A stretch of 64,000 bases of DNA from Halobacterium rubrum (lineage in GTDB: Archaea > Halobacteriota > Halobacteria > Halobacteriales > Halobacteriaceae). The notes under the pieces were generated by a model. The model did not search any database. It saw only the letters and a list, made by a program, of their open reading frames with translations, and was not told the origin of the DNA. Position numbers and translations under genes: made by a program. Of this stretch, positions 51,733 through 60,993 are shown piece after piece (position 1 is the stretch's first letter; every line of letters begins with the position of its first letter). The DNA lies in assembly GCF_021729015.1 (NCBI RefSeq), contig NZ_JAJQQZ010000004.1, positions 202,235 to 266,234 on the forward strand, read 5' to 3'.

Positions 51733-53589
51733 TTAGTCCGGCGCGTCCGGCCACGGCGAGTCGGCGCGGCGGCCGGCGGCGTCGTCGTCGAAGAACGCCG
51801 TGAGGAGCTTCTGCTGGGCGCGCCGCAGGTGGTTGTGGAGGGTGGGGGACGTGACGCCGATGGCGTCCGCGAGCTCCTCTGCCGTCGACCCCCGGGGCCA
51901 CTCGAAGTAGCCGGCGTGGAACCCCGCCCGCAGGACGGCCGCCTGCTTGTCAGTCAGGGCGTCGTGCAGCGACGCCCGGAACGCCGTCGACGGCTCGTCG
52001 GCGCGCTCGCGCTCGCGCTTCGACGCCAGCGAGAGGTCGGGGAACTCGCCCGACAGGTCGGCGGCGAGCGCGCGCACGTCTGCCTCCGGGGAGACGTCGG
52101 CGACGACGCGCTCCCCGCCCGGGTCGGCGGTGAGGTCGCGGACGGTCGCGCCGTGGGCGGCGAGCGCCGTCGCGAGGTCGCCGCCCGACAGCACGACCTC
52201 GAGCAGGGCGTCGTCGCCGTGGTCGCGGACGAGCCGCGAATCCACGACCGCCTCTCGCTCGCTCGCCCACGAGAGCACGTCGTCCGGCGTGGCGCCCTCG
52301 AGCGTGACGAAGAACACGAGCGAGCGGTCGTCGCCCGGGACGACGCCCTCGAAGGAGAACGAACACCCGTGCTCGGCGGCCGCTCGCGCGAACAGCGAGT
52401 CCTCGCCGACCTCGAAGGCGACCTCGACAACGGTGTCCGCGAGCAGGAGGCGGCGTTGCTCGGCGAGCGCGACGGCCTGTCCCACCCGGCGGCCGAGGTC
52501 CACCAGGAGGTCGCGCTCGCGCCCACCGAACTCACCCGTGGACGCCCCCACTCCGAGCACGCTCTGGGTGGTTTCGTCGTCGGAGACGGGGACGACGGCC
52601 GCAGCGCTGGCGCCGGCCGCCTCGGCGTGGTCGCGCACGCCAGCGAACTCGGCGTCGGCGTGCACGTCACCAGTGAATCGGGGTTCGCCGTCCTCGAGCA
52701 CGCGCTCGACGAGCGACGCGTCGGCGTCGTCGCTGCCGAACGGCGCACGGTCGGCACCCGCAGCGGCCGAGACCGCCACGCCGTCGGTGGTCGGTCGAGC
52801 CAGCCACGCCGTCTCGTAGGCGTCGCTGTCGGCGAGCGCCTCGCAGACCGACGCTGCGACGGTCTCCCGTGCGGTCGCGTCCGAGAGGGCGTCTCCGGCA
52901 GCGACGACGGCGTCGACGGCTGCGTCGGAACGGCCACCGACGGACCCCTCGGCTGGCTGCTGGGCCTGCTGGGGTGCCCGGTCCGTTCCGGCGAACGCGT
53001 CGGCGGCCGCGTCCCGGTCCACGGCGTCGTGGTCGACGTACTGGTCGAGGCTGGCCAGCCGCGACCACCCGCCGACGGCGGCCACCACGCGCGGGTCGAC
53101 GCCCGCGTCCCCGAGCAGCTGGCGCGCGAAGAACGCCCGCAGGCTCCGCGTGGAGACCTCGCGGAGCGCGGAGGCGTCCGCGCGGTCGGCTGCCCGGTCC
53201 GCGACCTCGGCGACGAGCATCTGGACGCGGCGCGCCGACACGTCGACCAGCCGGCCGTCCGCGGTCAGGTCGGCAGTCTCCGCGTACTGCCGGAGGTCGT
53301 GTTCGACGTCGGGTGGGAGGTAGGCGTGGCGGTCGACGCCACTGCCGTCCTCGGCGGGGACGGCGAGGAAGTGGTGGTCGACGCCGTCGCGCTCGTGGGT
53401 CTCGACGTCGCCGGGCGTGACGCGCGTCACCTCGGCGGGCGTCAGCCCGACCTCGCCGGCGAGCCGCAACACCAGTTCCTCCCTGTGGGTCTCCGTCGCG
53501 CGTCGCAGCCGCCGGTACGCGCCCGGCGTCAGCGCCTCGGCTTCGTCGATACGGCTCACGTTTCGCGAGAATTTAGGGTCACGAACCAT
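51733..53589 (-). CDS. Bat/HTH-10 transcriptional regulator with recombinase-like N-terminus and GAF-type domain
   Basis: From ATG 53589 (MVRDPKFSRN) the product is 618 aa. Residues about 20-195 resemble a tyrosine-recombinase catalytic fold (REELVLRLAGEVGLTPAEV; STRSLRAFFARQLLGDAG; WSRLASLDQYVD) but the His of the HxxR box is missing. A GAF-like domain follows, then a BAT-type domain and a C-terminal HTH-10 (LTDKQAAVLRAGFHAGYFEW). HTH-10 proteins of this type include the bacterio-opsin activator. Lying between two acs genes, it probably controls acetate metabolism. Confidence 0.87.
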   Translation of the reverse strand: MVRDPKFSRNVSRIDEAEALTPGAYRRLRRATETHREELVLRLAGEVGLTPAEVTRVTPGDVETHERDGVDHHFLAVPAEDGSGVDRHAYLPPDVEHDLRQYAETADLTADGRLVDVSARRVQMLVAEVADRAADRADASALREVSTRSLRAFFARQLLGDAGVDPRVVAAVGGWSRLASLDQYVDHDAVDRDAAADAFAGTDRAPQQAQQPAEGSVGGRSDAAVDAVVAAGDALSDATARETVAASVCEALADSDAYETAWLARPTTDGVAVSAAAGADRAPFGSDDADASLVERVLEDGEPRFTGDVHADAEFAGVRDHAEAAGASAAAVVPVSDDETTQSVLGVGASTGEFGGRERDLLVDLGRRVGQAVALAEQRRLLLADTVVEVAFEVGEDSLFARAAAEHGCSFSFEGVVPGDDRSLVFFVTLEGATPDDVLSWASEREAVVDSRLVRDHGDDALLEVVLSGGDLATALAAHGATVRDLTADPGGERVVADVSPEADVRALAADLSGEFPDLSLASKRERERADEPSTAFRASLHDALTDKQAAVLRAGFHAGYFEWPRGSTAEELADAIGVTSPTLHNHLRRAQQKLLTAFFDDDAAGRRADSPWPDAPD

Positions 53590-53682
53590 CAACGTTTGGT
53601 ACTGGGGGTTCCACTCGGGCTTCTGGGAGAGTAGCACAGAATTTGCCACAGAATCGTTTCGGATTGTTTGTCGTTTCCGAAA

Positions 53683-55653
53683 TCACGTGGGCGGGTCGTC
53701 GAGCGCGGACTCGATCTCCCCGACCACCTCCGGGTTCCGGAGCGCGCTCGTGTCCCCGAGGTCGTCGCCGTGCGTCACCGCCTCCAGCAGCCGACGCATG
53801 ATCTTCCCCGACCGCGTCTTCGGGAGGTCGGGCGTGAACACCACGACGTCCGGCACTGCGATGGCGCCGATGGCGTCCTCGACGGCGTCGTGGACGGCCG
53901 CCCGGAGGTCGTCCTCGGAGACGCCCTCGGCGGCGCTCACGTAGGCGTAGAGGGCCTCTCCCTTGAGGTCGTCGGGGCCGCTCACGACGGCCGCCTCGGC
54001 GACTCCCTCGACGTCCGCCAGCACGCGCTCGATCTCCATCGTCCCGAACCGGTGGCCGGCGACGTTGATGACGTCGTCCACGCGCCCGAGGAGGGTGACG
54101 TAGCCGTCCTCGTCGACGGTCGCGCCGTCTTCCGTGAAGTACGCCCAGTCGAAGCGCTCCAGCGACGGCCGGACCGACTCCCGCTGGGCGAACCAGCCGT
54201 CCTGTTCGGCCATCGACTCCGGCATCCCCGGCCACGGCCGCGTGAGCACGAGGTACCCGGTCTCACCCGGGTCCACCGGGTCGCCGTCGGCGTCGACGAC
54301 CTCGGCCCCGACGCCGGGCAGCGGCTTGCCCGCCGACCCCGGCTTCATGTCGTCGACGCCGGGCAGCGTCGACACCATCGCCCCGCCCGTCTCGGTCTGC
54401 CACCACGTGTCCACGATGGGGCACTCCCCGCCCCCGATGTGCTCGTGGTACCACCGCCACGCCCGGGGGTTGATTGGCTCGCCGACGGTCCCGAGCAGCC
54501 GCAGACTGGAGAGGTCGTGGGCGTCGGGGTACTCCTCGCCCCACTTCATGAACGCGCGGACCGCCGTCGGCGCGGTGTAGAACACGTCCACGGCGTTGCG
54601 CTCGATGAGGTCCCAGACCCGGTCTTTCTCCGGGTAGTCCGGCGTCCCCTCGTACAGCATCGTCGTCGCCCCCAGCGCCAGCGGCCCGTACACGGTGTAC
54701 GTGTGCCCGGTGATCCACCCGATGTCCGCCGAACACCAGTGGGTGTCCTCGGGCTTGATGTCCAGGACCGCCTGCGCCGTCCACGCGGCGTACGCGAGGT
54801 ACCCCCCGGTCGTGTGCCGCACGCCCGTCGGCTCCCCGGTCGTCCCCGACGTGTAGATGCGGAACAGCCGGTCGCTGGCCGCCCGCGGCACCGGGTCGAC
54901 GGTCGCGCCGCGGTGCTCGGCGACGAGGTCGTCGTAGTCGTACTCGCCGTCACCCAGCGGCGCGCCGTTGCCCAGCCGGTCCACGACCACGGTGGCCTCG
55001 ACGTCGCCCTCGCGCTCGATGGCGGCGTTGTCGGCCGTGTTCTTCTGGTGGATGGGCGCCCCGCGCCGGTAGTAGCCGTCGCAGGTGACGAGGTACTCCG
55101 AGTCGGCGGCGTCCATCCGCGTCGCCAGCGCGTCAGCCGAGAACCCCGCGAACACGACGGAGTGTGGCGCGCCGATGCGCGCACACGCCAGCATGGCGAT
55201 TGGGAGCTCGGGCACCATCGGCAGGTACAGCGTCACCACGTCGTCCGCCCCGACACCCAGCTCCCGCAACGCGGCGGCGAACTCGTTGACCTCCCGGTGG
55301 AGGTCGAGATAGGAGTACGTCCGCGACTCGCCGAGCCGGCCCTCCCACTGGAGCGCGACCTGGTTCTTCCGGTCTTCGAGGTGGCGGTCCAGACAGTTCG
55401 CGCTCGCGTTCAGCCGTCCACCCTCGAACCACCGGAACGGCGGGCCGTCGCCGCCCAGCACCCGGTCGTAGTCCGTCTCCCAGTCGAGGCTGTCGCCGGC
55501 GGCCGCCCAGCACTCCGGCCAGTCCGCCTCGAACTCGTCGTAGATGCCCGGGTCCGAGACGTTCGCCTGCTCGACGAACGACGCCGGCGGCGACACCCGC
55601 TCGCCGCTCAACGCCCCTGCGGCACCGTGCTCCTCCCGCTGCTCGTCCGGCAT
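53683..55653 (-). CDS. acs: acetate--CoA ligase 2 (AMP-forming)
   Basis: This 656-aa paralog of the synthetase at 49513-51516 keeps all adenylation motifs (IYTSGTTGEPTGVRH, DTWWQTETGG, LPKTRSGKIMRR), with E-P-T in place of Q-P-K-G in the A3 loop, where the usual Lys is replaced by Thr. That substitution may change kinetics or substrate (propionate or other short acids). The promoter has GAACGTTTATTCG at 55678-55690 (minus strand), about 30 bp upstream, so the transcript may be leaderless. Confidence 0.93.
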   Translation of the reverse strand: MPDEQREEHGAAGALSGERVSPPASFVEQANVSDPGIYDEFEADWPECWAAAGDSLDWETDYDRVLGGDGPPFRWFEGGRLNASANCLDRHLEDRKNQVALQWEGRLGESRTYSYLDLHREVNEFAAALRELGVGADDVVTLYLPMVPELPIAMLACARIGAPHSVVFAGFSADALATRMDAADSEYLVTCDGYYRRGAPIHQKNTADNAAIEREGDVEATVVVDRLGNGAPLGDGEYDYDDLVAEHRGATVDPVPRAASDRLFRIYTSGTTGEPTGVRHTTGGYLAYAAWTAQAVLDIKPEDTHWCSADIGWITGHTYTVYGPLALGATTMLYEGTPDYPEKDRVWDLIERNAVDVFYTAPTAVRAFMKWGEEYPDAHDLSSLRLLGTVGEPINPRAWRWYHEHIGGGECPIVDTWWQTETGGAMVSTLPGVDDMKPGSAGKPLPGVGAEVVDADGDPVDPGETGYLVLTRPWPGMPESMAEQDGWFAQRESVRPSLERFDWAYFTEDGATVDEDGYVTLLGRVDDVINVAGHRFGTMEIERVLADVEGVAEAAVVSGPDDLKGEALYAYVSAAEGVSEDDLRAAVHDAVEDAIGAIAVPDVVVFTPDLPKTRSGKIMRRLLEAVTHGDDLGDTSALRNPEVVGEIESALDDPPT

Positions 55654-55719
55654 TCGCCGTACACTCGGCCCGGCCCGCGAATAAACGTTCGGCCTCCCCT
55701 CAACCCTGCCGGGCGTCTG

Positions 55720-56250
55720 TCAGTCGGCGCCCTCGGCCGCCGGCACCGGCGCCCGCCGCGACCGCCACTCGCGGACGACGAACGCCGCACCTGCGAGGAC
55801 GAACAGCGACACCTCCAGCGCCGTCTCCCCGGTCAACGCCACGTTCCGGAAGTACGACAGGACGCCGTAATCGCCCGCCGGCTCCGGGAGCGCGACCAGT
55901 GGATACGCCAGAAACGTCACCTCCCCCACTGCGCCCTCGGCCAGCGGATACACCACGTCCCCCACGAGGTGGCTCACCCACCCCGCCAGCAGCGGCACTC
56001 GAACCCGGACCGGAGCGGACAGCACGGACAGGACGACGGCGACGGCGCCGACCACCAGCAGCGAGTGCATCACCGCCCGCCCGTACGGCAACACCCCGAA
56101 CGTCCACGCCAGCGGCTTGTCCACGAGATCCGGGAGCTGTGTGCCGACGGCCAGCACCACGAGCGCGACGTAATCGCCGTCGAGATCGTAGTGCTCCAGC
56201 AGCGGCAACGCCAGCAAGTAGCCGAGACCGAGGTGTCCCCAGGGCCACAT
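55720..56250 (-). CDS. membrane-bound metal-dependent hydrolase family (YdjM/DUF457-like)
   Basis: From ATG 56250 (MWPWGHLGLGYLL) the product is 176 aa with about five transmembrane helices. H and D residues in WGHLG, QLPDLVDKP, VMHSLLV and WVSHLVGDVVYP are the conserved metal-site pattern of the family. The function is not well defined. A frame-extending ATG at 56274 is possible, but the internal start matches relatives. Confidence 0.83.
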   Translation of the reverse strand: MWPWGHLGLGYLLALPLLEHYDLDGDYVALVVLAVGTQLPDLVDKPLAWTFGVLPYGRAVMHSLLVVGAVAVVLSVLSAPVRVRVPLLAGWVSHLVGDVVYPLAEGAVGEVTFLAYPLVALPEPAGDYGVLSYFRNVALTGETALEVSLFVLAGAAFVVREWRSRRAPVPAAEGAD

Positions 56251-56378
56251 GTGCTCGTCTACCCCGACGGCCACAGCCAGTAAAACCAGTTCGGTTCCGA
56301 TGGAGCCACGGCGCCCCCAGGCACTTGCGACGACAGGCAGACCCTCTCAACGCTGGCTGCCCAACGAACCAGCGACTC

Positions 56379-56682
56379 GTGTCTCTCTCACCCGAAACCC
56401 ACCAATCGCCGAGCAGCGGTGACATCGAGGCCCGCCTCCAGCACGTCGGCCGCTACTCGCGGTTCGTCGCTGCCAGCCTCTCGATCATCCTGCTCGCGTT
56501 CGCCCTCGCGCTGTTCGTGGTCCTCCCCTAGAACACCGATTCGTTCGCGAGCGCTGTCGACGTGATGCTGCAGCCACTGATTTTAACGGCATGGGACTCT
56601 GCTGTTCGTTATCGGCATGCACCTCTACCTCATGCACCTGAATCTGGTGCGGCAGCTACGGATGGGCGACGACGAAGGCTGA
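56379..56682 (+). pseudogene. broken gene for a small two-helix membrane protein
   Basis: GTG 56379 opens a frame (SPETHQSPSSGDIEARLQHV) with a helix FVAASLSIILLAFALALFVVLP and then a TAG at 56529. The same frame continues as NTDSFASAVDVMLQPLILTA. One extra base near 56592 shifts the rest, which then reads GTLLFVIGMHLYLMHLNLV and ends at TGA 56680-56682. Joined, these give an about 100-aa two-helix protein. A short 50-aa product could still be made. It lies at the edge of the AT-rich accessory region. Confidence 0.55.
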
Positions 56683-56957
56683 TTAGCCGAACCCCCATTT
56701 GATCTATATCTTACATAAATTCCAGGAGGACCGCTCTCCGTTAATAATATATCCAACTTTCTTGAAGTCAGGAAAGTTTGAAGCAATTAGTAGAAATGTG
56801 ATTCTTGAATGAAGATGGCCGAATCCGACGAAACATCCCTCCAATAAACGTGGTTTCCCTCAGCCACATCGTAAATACTCTTACAGCGCTATTCAAATTC
56901 GGTATCGTTGTTATTGGCAGCTTTAACCACTACAACTTCACCCTATTTACCAAACAG

Positions 56958-58073
56958 TCAATCAATATCATCACATACAGCATCAGGGAAACGACTAGGG
57001 TAATCACCCTCGTCCAACTTGTCATTATACCATTGGTGTATGTTTTCTTCCATTTCATCATCTCTGAAGTATTTGGACAGAGCTAGTTTGCCATAAGTAT
57101 CCGCCACCTTTTTTATTTTATTTCTAAATGGGCTTCTAAGAAAGTCTTCTATGTGATTCACATTACGGCCAAAGCTCTCGGATGACAGTCCATACCAACG
57201 TAAGCGCTTATCGAGGGAATCAAAATACTCGTTGATTCGATTGAAAAGTTCCTCCTCTGGAATGCTGTATGAATCTAAGTGTGACTTCACTCGTGGACCA
57301 TCCGATATACCATGCTTATTTAAATAGTATGCCTGGAGCGATTTCCCTAAGTCTTGGTCGAAGTCTTCTGTTGCAATATGTACTTGTTCATATTTTGGAT
57401 TATATAGCATGGGTCTTGCCGGGTTTCTAACGTCAAATATTGGCTTTCCATCCCAGTGCATTTCCTCACTTCGTGTTGAATAATGATATATCTCGTCCCA
57501 ACCGAATTTCACCAGGGAAATCATAGGTAAGATCTGGTGGATTACATAGTCTGGCGGGAAGTCTAGCGCTTTTCTTTGGAAAAGATCGGCAGATTTAGCA
57601 GCATCTGCATCGTATACGATAAACTGATCGCTAAAATGACCGGGAGTATAGCGGTTTCTAAAGAAGCGAGTTCTTGCTTTGAAGCCAATGGAAGCATTTC
57701 GCTCTGACACCTCGTCGATCAATTTATGCAATTTCTTTTCTGAGAGCGGCCAAGCATCGGCGTGCAGATGCATCATATATTCGACGCCGTCTGCTGAAAG
57801 TGCTCCCCGACACGCCGTTCTTATAGTATTGTAAACCCTATATTTGAGATTTACACTCTTCCGATACTCATCCATTGAATCGTCGTAATTAATGTCTGCT
57901 CCTTTTTCGAAATAATCAATATCGTATCCGAGTTCAGATATCCGTTTTTCAGCCTCGGGGTGGTTTGAACAGACCGATATGAAGTAATCCTCCTCCCAAT
58001 TTTCCCTAATAATGTCGATTAGTACACCCAAGTCTTCGAACTTATCATACAAAGAGACCGAGATGCCGATCAT
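56958..58073 (-). CDS. glycosyltransferase-like protein of unknown family
   Basis: This 371-aa protein begins MIGISVSLYDKFEDLGVLID. The first 120 residues look like a GT-A/Rossmann start (beta strand, helix, YFISVCSNHPEAEKRI), with a possible DxD-like HLHADAWPLS at about residue 103-112 followed by a PPDYVIHQILPM stretch. Codon use and composition are strongly AT-rich compared with the core, indicating transfer. A decayed relative lies at 27785-27957 in the polysaccharide cluster. Function in surface glycan assembly is inferred. Confidence 0.6.
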   Translation of the reverse strand: MIGISVSLYDKFEDLGVLIDIIRENWEEDYFISVCSNHPEAEKRISELGYDIDYFEKGADINYDDSMDEYRKSVNLKYRVYNTIRTACRGALSADGVEYMMHLHADAWPLSEKKLHKLIDEVSERNASIGFKARTRFFRNRYTPGHFSDQFIVYDADAAKSADLFQRKALDFPPDYVIHQILPMISLVKFGWDEIYHYSTRSEEMHWDGKPIFDVRNPARPMLYNPKYEQVHIATEDFDQDLGKSLQAYYLNKHGISDGPRVKSHLDSYSIPEEELFNRINEYFDSLDKRLRWYGLSSESFGRNVNHIEDFLRSPFRNKIKKVADTYGKLALSKYFRDDEMEENIHQWYNDKLDEGDYPSRFPDAVCDDID

Positions 58074-58379
58074 GTCTGACGATAGTACTGAAACCTTCCC
58101 ACTTCCAAATACCTTATTGATTCCCCAGAGATTTATATGGTTCTATTTTTACGTTATCCCATTTTTCGCAAAATTTGTTTGGTGATGATGGTGTCTTAAC
58201 ACATCTCCACAATCATTCTCTGGGCTACATTTCATTATGCTATTTTATAAATTATCTTAATGTAACGGTTAGGGCGAAGCCACATTAAGACAAACCCCGA
58301 CGAGGACAACGGCCGGAAGTCTGGCACACCCAGAGCGAAGTTAGCGTGTTCCCGTGGACGGCTATCGACAGCAAATAAC

Positions 58380-58490
58380 GTATCGTGTTCAGATTATGCA
58401 CTTCCGTCCGCCCTGCGCTGCGAGGAGATCGGTGACCTCACTCCACGCGACATCACGAGTGGGCCAGCGGACTGGTTCCTGAGTGTTTAG
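58380..58490 (+). pseudogene. tyrosine-integrase fragment
   Basis: The plus frame reads DYALPSALRCEEIGDLTPRD (from about 58391), matching the conserved Arg box of tyrosine recombinases (G-L-R-x2-E-I-x2-L), and stops at TAG 58488. No intact start or catalytic Tyr region is present. The rest of 58,074-58,538 includes a stretch around 58,310-58,370 reading HTQSEVSVFPWTAIDSK, perhaps a transposase scrap, and nothing else identifiable. Confidence 0.35.
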
Positions 58491-58538
58491 CACGGGCATT
58501 CGTCTTTAGCTAAGCCTCACACCTCGGTTGCCTAGCGG

Positions 58539-59608
58539 TGAGGGTGTCATAGAACGAGTAGCACACCAAAGAGCAGGGTGAACGCTGAGGTGGATGAGTT
58601 CAGCGACCCTGCAAGATGATCCGTCGGTAGAGTCGTTCTTCAATGTCGCGGAGACCGAGACGCTAGCGCTGTTTGAGCATCTCTCCTTCGAGTTTCTCGA
58701 CGAGTTCGACGTGTTCGCCCCGGCGCAGACGGGGCGAACACGAGAGCACGAACCACCAGAGTTGATGCGTGGATTCCTCCATTGCTACTACCACGACATC
58801 TACGGCATTCGCCCCGTTGAACGAGAACTTCGGAACACGATTGTCTGGCTGAGCTGTGGCTTCGATCGACCGCCGTCCAGAGACGCCGTCGATCGTTTCC
58901 TTACCGACCTCGACCACGTCGTCGACGAGGTCTTTGACCGACTCGTCGAGCAGGCCGCGGCGGGCGGCCTGCTCGACGTGACCTACTGTATCGATTCAAC
59001 TGACGTGAGGGCGATGCCCGCCGATCAAGACGCGTCGAAGTGCTACGATCCAACCGAAGACGAGTACTACTACGGCTATGGTTGCACGATCGTCTCGACC
59101 GGGCAAAAGATCCCGATTGCAGCCGAGTTCACCGAGAGTAAGCAAGCGCCAGAGGAGACGGCGATGCGCGTCACACGTGACGCGCTCGCCGTCGCCAAGC
59201 CGATCTGGATGGTCGGTGACAGCGCCTACGACACGCTCGACTGGCACGACCACCTGCTGGCCGCAGGGGTCGTGCCAGTCGCTCCATACAACGCGCGAAA
59301 CACTGACGACCCGAAAGACATCGAGTACCGGGTCGAAGACCGCATCAACGAACACAGCGAGGACGTGCAGCTGAAGCAGTCCACGTTGGATGAGACGTAC
59401 AACCGCCGGACAGGAGTCGAACGAACCAACGAATCAGTGAAGGACTGCGGCCTCGGGCGAACACACGCCCGAGGCCGCGTCCACGCACGAGCGCAGGTGT
59501 TTCTTGCCCTGTGCCTTCGCCTCGTCGTCGGTATCACCAACTACGAGCGTGGAGACAATCCGGGAAGTACGATCATCACGGTGTGACAAGAGTTCTATGA
59601 CACCCTCA
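58539..59608 (+). mobile_element. insertion sequence with DDE transposase and 17-bp inverted repeats
   Basis: TGAGGGTGTCATAGAAC at 58539-58555 is repeated exactly in inverse form at 59592-59608, enclosing one transposase gene; total 1,070 bp. I see no direct target duplication at the ends (GCGG before, ATGA after), so the element may be old or have recombined. The element belongs to the IS4/IS5-like DDE group; the precise family is not assigned. Confidence 0.8.
58594..59586 (+). CDS. IS4/IS5-type DDE transposase
   Basis: This 330-aa transposase has an N-terminal HTH-like part (ELMRGFLHCYYHDIYGIRPV, then RNTIVWLSCG) and an RNase H-like core with acidic residues at CIDSTDVRAM, WMVGDSAYDTLD and TGVERTNESVKD (D, D, E). 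It appears full length. The stop lies 6 bp before the right inverted repeat. Confidence 0.88.
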   Translation: MSSATLQDDPSVESFFNVAETETLALFEHLSFEFLDEFDVFAPAQTGRTREHEPPELMRGFLHCYYHDIYGIRPVERELRNTIVWLSCGFDRPPSRDAVDRFLTDLDHVVDEVFDRLVEQAAAGGLLDVTYCIDSTDVRAMPADQDASKCYDPTEDEYYYGYGCTIVSTGQKIPIAAEFTESKQAPEETAMRVTRDALAVAKPIWMVGDSAYDTLDWHDHLLAAGVVPVAPYNARNTDDPKDIEYRVEDRINEHSEDVQLKQSTLDETYNRRTGVERTNESVKDCGLGRTHARGRVHARAQVFLALCLRLVVGITNYERGDNPGSTIITV

Positions 59609-59745
59609 ATGAAAAGTAAATTAGTTGAATGGGTGCGATATAGTCGTACTGTGAGTATGCCGAAAATGCTGTGAGTGGGCTGTATAGGGCCTCTACCCCG
59701 TGTTTTGGCTAACTATTTTCCGTGGCAGGAGTCTATTATAGAGTG

Positions 59746-60993
59746 ATGAGGCTATCTCCGTTTGAACCACCAGTTGACGACAGCTGGCTTCCCGGCGCTG
59801 ACCTGTATGGCGGTCGAATAGAACCACCGCAACCACACGGTCCATTCACGTTCGAAGTGATCCCGGTTCCGTCCGACGCTGACCCACCGTTCGATTGGTA
59901 TCAACGAATCCCACGAGAGATGGATGACTACGACCAACAGCCAATCGAGTTCAACATTCCGGACGCCAATACAAGCGAAGACTACGTACAGATGATTACG
60001 GCCGGTGAGCAGCCCCGACTACGCTGGTACTCCCGAAGCCAATTCAAAACCCGATTCCAGTACGACCCATTGAACCCTCCCAGACCGACTGGCGTTAACC
60101 CCGACCACTGGAAAACCCAAGCTGAAAACCGCCTAAAGAGCAAACCGGACCCGACCGTCACCCTCAACGACGACCGGCGCACACTGTTGCAACGCATCGC
60201 GCGACTCTGGAATGGCGAAGTCGTCTGTGGCGTCCACTTACTGGCCGACCACTGCCCCCGCATCACAGAACTGACGACAGATCTAAACGAAGACACCCTC
60301 AACCGCCTGTACTACAATACAGACCTCGGCAAACACGTCATCCTCGCATTCGAAGCCGCCGACTGGTTCAACCGCCCAAACTCATTCCTCAAACCAAATA
60401 CCCTCTTACGAAAGCAAGCGTGGTACGACCTGGGACAGAAAGGCCGCACCCTCATCAACGGCCGCAACGACCTCCCCAATCTCCACGGCGATCCCCACGA
60501 AGGACTCGTCCACCGCGTCACCACCGGTCTCGTACGACTCCACGACGAACTCCGCGACTGGCACAGCACCTCGTACCGCCCCTGGCAAGACTACGTCATC
60601 GACGTCTTGGGAACCGATCAAGACGGCCAAGTGTACGCCCGAGAAGTCATGACCGAACATCACAACTGGAAGCTCTACCGGAGGACGTACTGGAAGCTCA
60701 AAACCCTCAACGAACACGACGTCAAACCAGTCGCAGTCTTCGATTCACGCGAAACGGCATATACTGTCTTCAACCACTGGTTCCGCGCCGGCCTAGCCGA
60801 ACTCCCAAATGGAACATTTGATTCCGACTTCAATATCTCCGACGGGCAGGAAGAAACCGAGGATGCCTACGAGAATGATGCTTATGACTGGCCAGTCGCT
60901 GACTGGACGACCACTTGGAAACTCAAAGAGAAAACCCTAGAGTCAACCGACCCAGCACTCACCCGAAACCAGATAGTGTCGCTTGATTGGTAG
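59746..60993 (+). CDS. orphan hypothetical protein, 415 aa
   Basis: From ATG 59746 (MRLSPFEPPVDDSW) the protein is 415 aa; GTG 59722 would add eight residues. It is rich in Trp, His, Asn and Arg with motifs such as GEVVCGVHLLADHCPRITEL, HHNWKLYRRTYWKLK and KPVAVFDSRETAYTVFNHW. I see no known domain. The middle (LHGDPHEGLVHRVTTGLVRL) is helix-rich. GC is below the core genes. It lies between two insertion sequences, so it belongs to the accessory region. Confidence 0.6.
   Translation: MRLSPFEPPVDDSWLPGADLYGGRIEPPQPHGPFTFEVIPVPSDADPPFDWYQRIPREMDDYDQQPIEFNIPDANTSEDYVQMITAGEQPRLRWYSRSQFKTRFQYDPLNPPRPTGVNPDHWKTQAENRLKSKPDPTVTLNDDRRTLLQRIARLWNGEVVCGVHLLADHCPRITELTTDLNEDTLNRLYYNTDLGKHVILAFEAADWFNRPNSFLKPNTLLRKQAWYDLGQKGRTLINGRNDLPNLHGDPHEGLVHRVTTGLVRLHDELRDWHSTSYRPWQDYVIDVLGTDQDGQVYAREVMTEHHNWKLYRRTYWKLKTLNEHDVKPVAVFDSRETAYTVFNHWFRAGLAELPNGTFDSDFNISDGQEETEDAYENDAYDWPVADWTTTWKLKEKTLESTDPALTRNQIVSLDW

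Noticed and set aside
49429..53634. 1401-codon open frame on the plus strand
   Set aside because: It is antisense to acetyl-CoA synthetase 1, the symporter edge and the HTH-10 regulator, all of which have clear family motifs. Long antisense frames are expected in GC-rich haloarchaeal DNA.
53668..56283. 871-codon open frame on the plus strand
   Set aside because: Antisense to acetyl-CoA synthetase 2 and the YdjM-like gene; composition (Arg/Val/His repeats) is that of a shadow frame.
56805..57086. 93-codon plus-strand frame with hydrophobic stretches
   Set aside because: Its second half is antisense to the 371-aa gene, and no family or start context supports it. I see nothing else in 56,683-56,957.
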